A DNA stretch of 64,000 nucleotides from Notospermus geniculatus (Eukaryota > Nemertea > Pilidiophora > Heteronemertea > Lineidae), in assembly GCA_002633025.1 (NCBI GenBank), contig NMRB01003062.1, positions 14,020 through 78,019 on the forward strand. Direction: 5' to 3'. The notes under the pieces were generated by a model. That model did not search any database, had not been told where the DNA came from, and saw nothing but the letters and a program-made list of their open reading frames with translations. Below are positions 1 through 12,800 of the stretch, piece by piece. The translations under genes were made by a program, and so were the position numbers. Position 1 is the first letter of the stretch, and every line of letters begins with the position of its first letter.

Positions 1-1400
1 GGTGGGATTTTGATGTCCTTCTCCAGAAGGTACCAAAATTCCTATTTAGCAGCCTACATTAATAAGATTTTCACTTTGCAATTAATAATGGTGACCCAAC
101 AGCTGGTATCCCAGCATTTCAGGTTAAAAAATGGTAAATAAAATAAAACCGAAGTCAAAAAAGTCATCTCTCCGATAAAACAAAATGTCATTAATTCCAA
201 ACTTCCTGTCCATTTGAAGGTTCACATGGGTAGGTCTACTCTTCCTAAGTGAAAAGATAAATGTAGACAGGTATGTTATAAGGTATGTCTTCAGATGAAA
301 GATATTCTTGTCCAATCATGCCAGTGTTTCTCTTTGAATTTTTCAGGTCACAATTGTCCATAGTGTATCATAGCTTTTCATTGTAAAAAGTCATTCATTT
401 ATGGTCAGAATGATAGAATACTTGTGATTGCTGTAGAATTTTTGTAATCTTGTGTCGACTATATCAAATTGACGTTAAAGCGCTGTGGTTCATCAGTGGA
501 GATAATGATTTTTAAGAAAGTTTTTGGTTAAATTCATATAAACACACTATGATTTTTTGTATTGTTGATATGATTGAAGATTTTTCTATGATGGTATAAC
601 ATACGGTACATTAAGCTACTTCAGTCATCTTCCCATGTATATCACATAGTTATATTGTACAAAATTGCTTCTATTGATATTATTATCGTATAGGGTCAAT
701 TCAGTCTCTAGATATATTTAAAAAAACAAATCTATGCGCCATTTAACCCTCATCCAGCTATGGAAGCCTAATGGCAGATATTGGTAATCGGCATATTGCC
801 AGGAAAGTGATATCAGTATTGACTACTGGAGCGTGGAGTACCGGTAGTCTGATTGCAGACTGAACTTGTCGTCTGGTCAATTTGATATCAGTATCCTTTG
901 ACAGTATGTGATCTTTCATCAATATAGTCAATTTGTAGTAACATTTTTGAGCAGCACTTATGCCTGTGTACAACTACAAGCCATAGTATCAACTGTGAAA
1001 AAAATTTAAAGAATTTGTTAAACTACTTGTAAGAAACTGAATTTCCAAAGAACTGTATGAAGAATTTTACCTTTTTGGGCGTTAGTACTGCTCAAGCATT
1101 TTCAGGAATATCTCATGCTGAGGTCTCCATCAGGCACAGAATTAAAAGTTGTATAGAAAGGTTGCTATGATGGATGAGGGTGGTTTTCTTCAAAAAAAAT
1201 GTCTGGTTTTATAAACTGCCGATTATTAGGACAGGTTAAAAAGAAACGAATTATTTCTCACGTTTTTAAGTTACATTCCATTTTATGAATTTTACATTCC
1301 TGTTGATGAAGATCATGGAGTATCATCACATCTCTGTTGGAATAAACCTCTCTTGTGCTGATGGAGGTGCTGAGAACACGTATAAGTAATCTATATCCCC

Positions 1401-1706
1401 CATCTTCGATAATCGCGAAGGCCGATCTGCTCACCACTGCGTTACATCGCACATCACCCTTCAAGAAATAGACCTGTCCGCGGTGTATCTTGGCACAATC
1501 CCAACTTTACTGGTCGACCAATCATATTACACTTTATATCGGGTCTTCGGCTACCACTATTTGTACCACGATTCAAATTTTACAACACCGATTCTGTTTG
1601 GCCTCTTCTTCGAGAGCGGATTCGCCGCAGACCGGTCAATTTCTCGAAGGGTGATGTGCGATGTAACGCAGTTGGTGAGCAGATTGGCCTTCGATTATCG
1701 AAGATG
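1401..1706. mobile_element. Foldback/MITE copy 1, CATCTTCGATAATCG termini
   Basis: About 306 bp with terminal inverted repeats of some 75-85 bp. The left end reads CATCTTCGATAATCG...GAAGGCCGATCTGCTCAC and the right end is its complement. Similar to the copy at 22190-22477. The flanks (ATATCCCC / CTATCCCC) look like a decayed 8-bp target duplication, offset by one base on the right. Confidence 0.75.
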
Positions 1707-2214
1707 CCTATCCCCTGGAACAATGCCTTGTTTCTATTCGCAATCAAAATTGGCAGTCAGCGACTCGGGAGCGCCAAGTTGACACATTACGACAGAGATA
1801 TGCGCTTTTATGATAGGGCCTGCTTCTGCTCACTTGTCGGCATAGGGCCTAGAGTTTTGTTACATTATGCCAATGTGTTAATCAAAATGGTGTTTATAAA
1901 AACTTCCTTTCACGATAAAGGGGTGTTGAGAGGGAATAATTCTGTCTTCTGACGAATAGTTTGTTTTGTAACTTTGATAATTTATTGACAATCACTATGT
2001 CGGTGTATGATACCAGGATGGGATGCAACAAGTCCTTTCATTGGTTGGTTATACGCATACCTGTCATTGGACATTTGTATAGTTCATGTTGTTCGTGGAT
2101 GGATATCTGCTTGTTGCGAATCACACATTTTTAGTTTACTTTGTTCAATGATGATGTAGTCACAAGAATCTTTAGGTAAGATAATGTTATGCATCAGCAA
2201 GTGCTACAAGATCT

Positions 2215-2332
2215 GGACCCATATTCATAAAACTACTTAAGTCTAAGTGTGACACTTATCCTTTGTTCAACACAAAAGATAAGTATCACACTTTGACTTA
2301 AGTATGTTTATGAATATGGACCCTGGAGTATT
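2215..2332. mobile_element. Short palindromic element, CCCATATTCATAAA ends, TTAAGTCTAAGTGTGACACT stem
   Basis: Nearly complete inverted repeat of about 115 bp. The halves meet near TTTGTTCAACACAAA. Related copies are at 57331-57440 and, rearranged, at about 42640-43020. Confidence 0.75.
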
Positions 2333-3381
2333 CACAAATCAAAACAAGTTAGGCCTGCCCAAATCCCCTGATTTGATGCATAAATGACATACTACAAGAC
2401 CAATAGACCTAATGGGCAGTGAAGTGATGCTACTGCCATTGAAGGTACGGTACTTCATAAGGTGGGCCAAAAGACAAAAGTATTAAGAGGGGCTTTGAAT
2501 TTGATGATTAAGGCCACAGAATAAGTAATGTAAATCAGATATTGTAAACCATTTGAATTTGTACAACTTGTTAGGTTGTTGAATTCTTCCATGTTTGAAT
2601 TTCTCGTTCACATTTTTTGGTAAAATTTTGTATTTACAAGAGACCAACCCAACCCCTATTTTCCCTGCTGATCACAGATGTGCAACTGAGAGACCAATAT
2701 GAATTTGAACAGCCCAGCAACTCTCTTTGAAAGATCCAAGCGGACTTTGAACAAGCAGCCTTGTGGGCAAAGCAACATCACTGAGGCACAGGCTGGTTTA
2801 TATTCTAAAGGAAATCAGTTTTTCTGACCCTTGTGGTATGTAAATTTCTCGTATCTTCATTTAACCCCACCATTTTTGTACAGTGCACACTAACACAGTA
2901 TTGCTCAGCAGAGATAGAAAAAAGCCTCAAATTTTTAAAAACCCATTGACTAAAAAAACCGAAGGGGGCAATTAATGAACATATGTAGCTATTATCCACC
3001 CATAGAATTTCCCAGTACTGATCTTTCCAATCAATCAGAAATGAGGCTGGCACCAAAAATCATGGTAAGGACATGCTGAGAGCACTTTCCCTCCCTAAAA
3101 AAGGGGTTCTTAGAAGGTCCTAGTGATTGGTGATCTTGGCACAAGACTTCAGCTGCTCAGACTCAGTCTTTCTAGAGTTTCAGATTGTAAAGTTCCAGCC
3201 TGAAAAAGACACCGGTTGGGGTCGAAAATTTGCTAAATATTCTGGAAATTGACTTCATATACTTTATTATATTGTGTGTCGATTTTTGTGCTCGCCTTCT
3301 CTAAGGAAACCAACAATGTTGAATTGCCCAGTGAGAACCAACTTGCACGATAAAAACACTCGAGTGGAAGACCGCACTAAC

Positions 3382-3588
3382 ATATGACCCGTGACAGCAA
3401 AATGAGTTGGAATGCGCCGGAAAGAAGACCCAAGATGACACCAGAACAATTGCAGAAATGGACAAAGTCAAATTTCACAATGGGCAGACAATCCTGAAAT
3501 CTACAAACTGTTGGTGTCGCCTTGGGCATGTTGGGTCTTCTTCTGTGCACATTCCGACTGATTTTGCTGTCAAGTCATGGGTCACATA
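3382..3588. mobile_element. Foldback element with ATATGACCC...GGGTCACATA ends
   Basis: About 207 bp with inverted ends carrying GACCCGTGACAGCAAAAT and its near complement. It shares the TGACCC / GGGTCA terminal motif with 6790-7001, 32150-32334, 44402-44606 and 44928-45264, while the inner sequences differ. Confidence 0.6.
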
Positions 3589-4904
3589 AGAGGCAGTACT
3601 GCCCACAGTATACCTGCAACATGAGAGAATGATACTTAGCAGATATAGTCCTGTATTGCCCTTTATACCGTACATCGCTTTTTGTTCCTAAGTGTGCAGT
3701 TGTTCATGGGCGGTATCGGCCAAGGCCTGTTAAACCACAACTCTATAAATACTTTTGGATGTGCAGTTTTGGTTATGATATTTTTCATATCTGCATGGTC
3801 TTACATTTCCTATAATGATGTAGTATGTATATGCAGATTATTAAATTTATGAGCAATAAATGACATTTTATAGAAAATCATGTAGAAATCTGTCGTCTGG
3901 TGATTTAATTTTCTGTCTGAAAATAGTGGTGAACAATGGCTGCACACCACAACTTGGAATCCTGTCTGAGTCCTGCGCTTACGTATGTACCCTCTCTGCA
4001 AAATTTTCTCTTGCGCTGATGGTACGTTATATCAATAAAGAAAAGAACACAACATCTAAGTACAATAATTTACTGACTTTCACCACAAAATGACAAAAAT
4101 GATCAACGATAAAAAGTGTGGGACAGGCACTCTATCCCTTCATGCGTTATCAAATGCATACACTTAAGCCCCGGTTACATACAGTAGGAATAGTACCCCA
4201 CATTAATAAAACAAACAATCATTAACAACAACCCAATATGATTTCTCGGTACGATTTCGCTTTGTCACTGAAAGAATAATTCTACAAACTGCAAAACTGG
4301 ATGACATCACCTAAGAATATTTGAAGGGATTTCCTTTTCAGTGACAAATTATACAATCTTTCAAATCGCCTTTCTGAAGTGAGTGAAACAATCCTGCCAC
4401 TCATATCTGGAAATCAACAAATATAACCAACTGAACTCATGTTCCATCTTTCAAATAAATACCCCCGCTANAACTATTAACAAGATCAACGCTGAGCATG
4501 GCATATGCCCCAAACTGATATGATGTTTGTGAGCATGGCCCAGATGGTACATTTGGGGGAAACGATGGTGCTGGTCAAAAAGGAACCGGCCTTCCCCTCA
4601 TGACACAAACACTGACACTGACAAAAAATTTCTGATTTATCACTCAAAGCGTTCTCAAGATAACTGACAGACACTGAATTCAAGATGGCCACCATAACCG
4701 CCATCTGGACGTGCTGTCGTCCTGGTCATCAAAAGGAACATGAATTCCCTTCATAGAGACCAATAATCGTAAAAAAATTTAGGGCGATCGCTGAAAGCGT
4801 TCTCAATATTTGATGGAAATTAAATTCAAGATGGCCACCTTAGCTGCCATCTTGGATGTGCAGCCGAGCCTGCTATCGAAAGGAACCTTCCCCTCATAGG
4901 CACA

Positions 4905-5695
4905 AACCGTCCAACAGATGGACCTACTGCAGCAGAGCACTAAATGGTATCAAGTGCAGTAGTTACTGCTCAATGAGAGGTACCCCACATGTTGTGAACT
5001 TGCATGAAAAATTATCTTTCCAATAGATGGACCCACTAAAGCAGAGCAGATGACTGCTTAAAGCCCCACAGTATTGAATTTTACGGTATTTTCAAAATGT
5101 TAGGAGAGTGGAGGATGAGGTCTCAGGGCCTCGTGAAGGTCTCCAAAATGCTTGCCTGATACTTACTTTTAATAACCAAGGCCTAGGTTTCAACAGAGAG
5201 TGAAAAAACTGCGTAGGGGAGCTCTAATGCATTGAGATAGAGCGCAGTACATTTTTACACTACGCTGATGTCGTGACGTCGTCAAGAATCGCGGCGACGA
5301 TTTGCGTTTTTCAGATTCAATACAGTGGGGCTTTAATGTATGGTATCCAGGTGTAGATTTGTGTTAAAACTCGCATGATGAATATAAGTCGAACATCCCC
5401 GTGATTTTCTTTCTGCATTAGATCAAGTGATTAGATAGGTACCTTTCCAACAGATGGACCTACTGCAACAGAACAGATGTCTGTGGTAATGGTATTGTGT
5501 CGAGTGCAGTGACTGCTGCTCATTGAACTTGCTTGAAAAGTGAACCTTTCCAATAGATGGACCCACTGCAGCTGAGCAGATGACTGCTTAAGTCTATGGT
5601 ATCCAGGTGTACATTTGTATTGAAACTCGCATGATGACAATAAATTTGAACCACATGCGCGTGATTTTTTCCTGCATTAGGTCAAGCAATTATAC
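4905..5695. repeat. Direct duplication of about 250 bp, first copy interrupted by an insertion
   Basis: Two copies share the segments with CCAACAGATGGACCTACTGC, AGCAGATGACTGCTTAA and TATGGTATCCAGGTGTA. In the first copy (about 4912-5430) a 271-bp element separates the last two segments; in the second (about 5450-5695) they are contiguous. Confidence 0.8.
5062..5332. mobile_element. TTAA-specific nonautonomous element with paralogous empty site
   Basis: 271 bp, inverted ends starting AAGCCCCACAGTATTGAAT (18 of 19 bases matched at the other end), flanked by TTAA at 5058-5061 and 5333-5336. The second copy of the host duplication has a single TTAA at 5588-5591 at the matching site. A TTAA target fits piggyBac or Kolobok-type transposition. 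Confidence 0.88.
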
Positions 5696-6789
5696 ACAAC
5701 TGAAGTTGGTGTGTGGATCACCGTATATCAATGTAAGGTGACCTATATCAGGGTGATCACATATTTACAAAGGATATCTAATGGTTCATCTAAATATACA
5801 GGAAAAAAGCTAATTCACAAAATACTACCGGCCTCGATCCCCACAACAATGCAAAGTGGAATTTACCTGATATGAATCGTCAATTCAAACCAATTGAACA
5901 TGTGGAAGTGTGCAACGGTAAGAACTATCAACTATCGACAGTTCCAATTTACCTACACTTGTGTTGACAGAATTGTGTCAAGCACTCTGTCATATGGCGC
6001 TTTACACAAACTTCGATTGGCCATATAACATACAGTGATAAATATAAAACCATACTCCTAAGCAGTGTGATTATAGTATAGACACAGTACGCCTTCTGTT
6101 TCCTGTACCGGTATATCGATTGTATTATCGACAAAACAGATAACCCAGTAGCCACCAAAGAGGACAGAATTACTGACGTCCTTGGCCACTCCAATCCCAA
6201 CCTTAGCCAACACACATAGTCAATGTATTAAAGTTTTAAACTGAGACGGAATATGAAAGGACAGGCAGGGCCAATAATGCTTTGTTTTGGGCCTTTCAAT
6301 ATGTATTGAAGCTTTGTTTGGGCCCTTTTTCAATTGTATTGAAACTTGTAAATAACTAAACTACCTCTATGGAAGGACATAGTGCCTACAATCCTTAAGG
6401 ACATTATAGGATGAATAATGCTGAGCTGCCAGAATAGACAAATGTACAAACAGAGAGAGAGTAAGAATTCTTTCTAATTTTCACAAATCTACGTAGATAT
6501 CACAATGTTAGAAAATGGTAATCAACTTCATGAAAGCTCTCAAGAATATAAAGTAGAAAAGCAGAATTTGACTTTGTTATAAAGAAATTTGAATTTGAGT
6601 TCAGTACCAAACACCACGTCATTATGACATCGTCACAGGTGATGTATTTTGTACGCATCACTCGTGCATTACGTTAATGACGTCATGGCGACGTCACCGA
6701 CAGGAAAACCGGTCTTATGGTACCAGTAGTGAAATGGTTAAAGACAATATTCAGGATCTAATTGATCCACCAATAATTCCTGCATGAGC

Positions 6790-7001
6790 ATATGTGACCC
6801 GTTACGGCAAATCAGGTATTTTAAGTCGCACAAGATGTGAACCAGGATGGAACGAAAATAACTCCAGGAGATAAAGAAATGCAATCATTCCGATTTTACT
6901 AAAGACAGACAATACGCCGCCTACTGAAATTGACAAAATGTTGGTCTAAATCTGCCAGCTTTAGAGCGACTCTACTCGTTCTGTGGTGGCGGGTCACATA
7001 T
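6790..7001. mobile_element. Foldback element with ATATGTGACCC...GGGTCACATAT ends
   Basis: About 212 bp. The outermost 11 bases are perfectly inverted (ATATGTGACCC and GGGTCACATAT). The next bases include GTTACGGC against GTGGTGGC, so the inner stem is partial. Confidence 0.65.
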
Positions 7002-9866
7002 GAAATTTATAAACAGCATCTGCCGTAGTTCTATATATACCAGTATCTAATTTACAGAGCCTGAGTGGTATCCCTGATGCTTATGGAAGGTGTATCCATC
7101 TAAAGTAGTTACATGTCTCACAAACTGTAATCTATGGTATGAACAATAGACAGACTGTAAATCGGAAGAGAGGAAAATATAGAATACCGGTAGTAGACAA
7201 TTTTCTGGAAAACAGCATCAGCACGCGAGTTAAAGTTAGGCAATTTGTATGAAATTTAAGAAGTTAAAAAGATACATATCAAGGGCAGTAGGCGAAGAGC
7301 ATGACGCATTCTCACGTCAACCTAAATCTGAAAGTCTGAACTTTCAAATTACTCTAAGTGCCTACCCTGAAATACTCTAAGTACTTGTATACATTCCATT
7401 ATTAACATCTACATTGCAGCCTTAAAAAAATTCACAATGGCATCTTTGGGTCTGTCAGAATACTGGTTTTAGAGAATATGCTACACTATTAAGATGATAC
7501 TGGCACAGCAGTATAGGCAGTCTGATAACTATTTTAGCACACCGAGATATCACATTCTGATTTTAGATAATTCATAATAAGTTTGTGATATGAGCATCAG
7601 CAGTCACATTTAACAAAACTAACAAAAGGTGTAGGAAGAATTCTTTGAGCAAAATTTAATGACGTGTGCCAACCCAAACATTGTCTTTATGTACTTTCAA
7701 AGTATCGTAAATGTTTAGTATTATCTGCACTAGCAAAAGACCAACAAAACTCAATAAAAGAATTGGAAGAATAAATAGAATGAGTGAGTAAACACAGAAA
7801 TCTAGGCCGCCACTCTAAATATAAAGATTTGTATGAAAAAATTCATGAAGATAAACATCAAATACAGTGTACTTATCCTTGAATGGCTGGAAACTACAAT
7901 CTGTTTTTAAACATCATCTACAATTTAGCACATTACTGGTATTTCATCATTTACATATAACAAGTACACTGTTTCTGTTCAGTGTATGAAACTACATAAC
8001 AATGTTCATCAGAATTTTCTTTTAGAATATCTTCTCTGATGACGTTTTTAAAAATGTTTCAAATGCCACAAACACCGGGAGTGCAAAGCGGAATATCCAT
8101 TTCTGATATCACACAAGAAAGAAAATACAAACATATAAATGTAGTCACAGCAGAAATGCCTCGATGAAATCGTGGAAGTTATCAGGCTATTGGCTGAAGG
8201 AAAACGTAGCCGGTACATAAATATCGCCGCAGACAACGAGTAGAAAAATAGTGCTGGAGTAAATTTCACGACTACGGCCATTGGTGTGCTGCTTCAGTAT
8301 GGGAAAAATCCATAAGCTCATCTTGTTTGAAACACAACATAGGTGAACCATTAAGGGATGAAGCATTCACAATAATTTTGAGCACCATGGAAACCGGCAG
8401 CTGAAGGAGCTCCAGAATGGTAATCCTAGCAAATTTTTGGCATGCTGTTTCATGTCAGTTTCTCATGCAATAATGTTGGGAATAAAACATGAGACTACTC
8501 AATTGGTGAAACATTATTTTTTTCGTTTCCACTGTAACACAAATTGCAGTAGAATATTATCACCTCCCCCCTCTCCCCACACACGCACAAAAAAATTTTC
8601 ATGACCAATAATTTTTGTTGGAGATATTAAAGATAATGTATCACGAGTATTTTCGCAGGCCATGAATATCAGTGTTTACATTTTGTTTATTTGTGTCCGG
8701 TCTTGCTTTGTCTTATGGGTAATTGACATGCCCTAGACATTCTTCTGATACCGAAAGTTTTCAATTTGGTGGTTTGGCATGTCCCAAAAGTTCAAAACAA
8801 CATAATGTAAACATCCATGTTTACAAACATTGAATGTAAACAATAAAGTCATGATACTTTTATCTTTAACACTCATAGGTACTCTTGAAAAGAGTGTATG
8901 GACTAAAAACCAGAAGAGATTGACTTTTTGCTTATTATTATTATTATGACTAAAAACCAGAAGGTAGGCCTATAGAAAACAATTTAGAGCATGGAAAATT
9001 TATATTTTTAAATCAATAATTTTGAAATCTTTTGCCAATTACCGGGAGTACCAGCAGTTAAGATAACCATCGGCACAACACATTTTATCAATAACAATAT
9101 AGCTTTGAGGTACTTGCCAATTAACTGTGCCTGATATAAAAAAAGTCGCTGCGTTTTAACAGCCTGGAGCAGCTGTTGATGATAATATTTATTTATTATT
9201 CATACTTGTCAATTCAATTTTTGAAAGTCACATGTTCGCATTTCGGCTTTTTCAATAGCCCTTGACATGACAGGAAAGATACTTTAATTATTGTATTACC
9301 ACTCTTTTAATACTTCTGCCACTGCATTTCAAGCTTACAGTTCATTCCAAATCCCAGTGGCGCGAGGTTTTCAGCCAATATCTCCGCAATGGCTGGGTCA
9401 AATTCAACATACCATATATCAATTAACTTAATTGTCTTTCTTGCCGGTATCTTTCTGCTATCTTCATTTTTCGCGTAAGGCCTGCATAATGGATCCCTTT
9501 CTCAAAACCCATTTCATTTTGCTATGCTGATCAGTGCAGTTTACATTTGCATTGCATTGCGTCATTTCAAAATGGCCACCATTTCTGCCGTAAACACGAA
9601 CTGTGATTTGTGAAAGAACTTTTTTATGTCACGTTTTTTTGGAAAATGACAGTGATGATGGCTGTACCGCCAAGAAAGACAAGTCGATTGACGTATATGT
9701 GTCATCAAAATCAGCCCAGCTGTTGCGGAGCTATCGTTGATAAACCTCCCGCCAATCAGAACTGGAATGGAGAGTAGGAACACAGCAGTTGAAAGAAACC
9801 ATGGACCAGATCATGCACACTAGTTTTCAGTAGCACTCAATTCGTCCGCGGGTGCAGCAGTCACTG

Positions 9867-12800
9867 TCATGAATTCATCTCCCTCTCAACAGCCTCATCT
9901 ACGTTGTTCAAGAACATCTCCGTGAACAGCTGAGGGAATGGTAGCTCAGGCATCTTCTTTTTCAGATTAATGATGACTTGCTGATGGTTTAAACTGGCCA
10001 TACGTAACTCTGTTAATCGCAGGAGGAGGAACCCAAATCGGTTACTATTTGGACCTTCTTTTTCTGAAAAATATCAAGTCGCATGTGTGAAAGTCAGCAG
10101 CGGCGTATCCAGAATTTGGGAAAATAGTGGGTGCCCTGTGCTAGGAACATTGAAATCTGTGCTAAATTCAAGAATTTCACAGTTGATTTTACCCCTTTTA
10201 CAAAAGGTGGAGATGGGGATTTGGCCTTGTGGTTAAGGCGTGCTGCCGATTGATGCCTTATGCGAGGGTCCGTGGGTTCGAATCTGGTAGGAAGCAATGT
10301 CTTTCACCTTGGAAACCCGTTTCTATTTCATGTTCTTTTTACAAAAGGGAGGTGTGTACCTGTGGGGCACCCCTTTCTGGATCAGCGCCTGGTCAGATGT
10401 TTAGTATGTAGAACAAAGCATTTCAAACTCCAAGCGTCATCCTTCAGTTACCCAGACACAGAACCGGCATTTAGGGGCCTAGGCATCGTTTTCCACCAAT
10501 AAAGGGTACTAAACTCTCTCTTCCCTCAAAATTCCCTCAAGGAAGCAGACCACAAAAAAATAGCCGGATAAGTAAAGATTGTGTACAAATAAGTCCACTC
10601 AAAATTCGCTTGTAAGTTTACATTATCAGTGAACACACACACTTGGAATGTTGAGCCTCCCATAAATTTGTTTTCTTATCGGGGATTTCGTTGCAGCCCA
10701 TGCACCTACTTCAAAATCAACACTTCCACAAAACTAAGTTGATTGTACCAACATTTTCACTATCAATGTGATTTCTTGACGTCAGGTAATGGAAGTGTCT
10801 CGCACTACACTATTTCTCAGGTATGTTAAACAATCTATCAACTGATTAGGGTACCGGTACGTAAATTATGTACCGGTACCATTATGTAAATGCTCAAAAA
10901 CTGACAACACACCAGGATGTGAAAGCAAAGGATACCCAGGGGTATCTGCACAAATGTCATGTACAGTAACACATGCAATCACCACTCTGACATGAAAATG
11001 TTCAAAGTATTTTTTAGGCCACCATTGACTCAAAAGATAAAAGTAGGTTGCAAGAGCTGGTATTGTAATTGCCCAAAGACAAGACCGGATTTCAAGACTG
11101 GATTTTTTTCATAGCGTTCAAAGTTCTTTTTTCAGATATTGCATAAGATAAAAGTAGGTTGCAGCAGCTGGCAAGAAGTAATGGCAATTTTCAGATATTA
11201 AATTTCATAAATTTTCTATTTCCAAGCTGAATCTTATCCATGCGAACTGTTAACACGTTCACTGCCGGGGACGTATAATTACGTCATAGTGGTTGCTTTG
11301 GTCCTTGCCAGGGACGTATATGTACGTCTTTGGTCTTGATTTATCCATTCAAAATAAAATCATAGGCAATGGCAAAGGACCTCCTCCAGTGCCGAAGGAC
11401 GTAACGTCTCTTGGCACAGTGAAAAAAGGGGTCAGATGTGCCACATAACGTAACATTCACTAGCACAGGCAATGTCTGAAAAATTCCTGGCAAGGACCAC
11501 TGGACCCTCAAAAATGGCGTCGGCAGTCAACGTGTTAATCCACGTTTCAACTTACTTTCAATGTAATGCTGCAGAGTGAGCGACAGGTTTTCCTGGATTT
11601 CGTCAATCATCACAGTGCCTTTCAAACCACCCTCATCTGAAAAACATGTACAAAGTGATTCAAAAACTGTGATTATATGAGTCTTGGTATGTCATAAAAC
11701 GCAATTACACTGGGTTGAATTCGTATGGCTTAATGACAGCTTATACATGGAGTGATGATCTTGAAGGTCTTCCTGCTTTTTCATTGGGTCTATGTGTCCG
11801 CTTCACTACAGAGTGTTTGCATCGCCACGCTACCATAATCTGCATCATTTATATGACATAAATATGAGGCAACGTAATGCATTTTAGTACCAGTATACAC
11901 AATGCCAGTGCAAACGCAACGCCATGCGTCATGACGTGATGGACCGGTATTCCGGTCTATCGCAGTGAATGCGGCTGCATCATAGACTGGAATACCAGTC
12001 CAAGGTAGCAAAATGGTTAGCCTTCATTCAGGCCACAAGCAGTCATAGTGTTGGTACCTGAGTTTTGCTTTAAAGACAAAGACCCCAGCTGTCGGGGTCA
12101 GTGTTGGTGTTGGGGTCCGGTCAGTGTTAGTGTCGTTGGTGAAGTAAACTGTGGCCCTTCACCACAAAACCTCTCAGTCATTCTGAGGTTGACAAGTTGG
12201 GACCAAATTTTTATCAGTTTCAGAATTTATTGCCTGTTGACTCATCTCCTGGCATCATGTCATTAAGCTATTTTTTGTACGACTTAGCGAATACTATTGA
12301 CTGTAGGTCAACCTACAACCTGCATTTTATATTACCGACCCCCAGCTCTCTAATGGCAAAAGGAACAAACTCAAAATTAAGATCAGGTAGAGCATGGTCT
12401 AATGGCAAAAGGAACAAACTCAAAATCAAGATCAGGTAGAGCATGGTCAATAAGAAAATTATTATCCTTACTTCTACACTTCTGTGTGACCACCAAGTAC
12501 TGTCCTAGTGATACATAAACTGACTTTCACCTATACCCCTTGGCAAGAAATCAGCAGATTGCGTTATCTTTGGCATTCAAGTTTAAAGTGGAAGACTCAT
12601 TAAAAGGAGTACCATTTTACTAGATTGATGTATCTAATGGGATTGGGCAATTTACTTCAGACAGAGAAGCTGGGCAAAGAGGGTTGATGGTAGGAACAGA
12701 AAAAGTTGTTTGTATCTGAATATAAAAGGTACATCAATCTCAGTGTTGTCTGAACTACCGTACGCGAGTTTTTATCCTTCTTCATCACCTTACATGTATC

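Larger units (their letters stand above)
1..9866. other. Intergenic region 3' of the receptor gene, repeat-rich, no gene recognised
   Basis: No reading frame here has family motifs or splice-consistent neighbours. Contents identified: a foldback element at 1401-1706, a palindrome at 2215-2332, two elements with GACCC-type ends (3382-3588, 6790-7001), a direct duplication with a TTAA insertion (about 4900-5695) and scattered copies of a CAAGATGGC-containing repeat (4480-4870). The last part (below 9866) would be the receptor 3' UTR. Confidence 0.6.

Noticed and set aside
10215-10293. Functional tRNA gene
   Set aside because: A- and B-boxes are present but the acceptor stem does not pair, so it was called a SINE-like tRNA relic.
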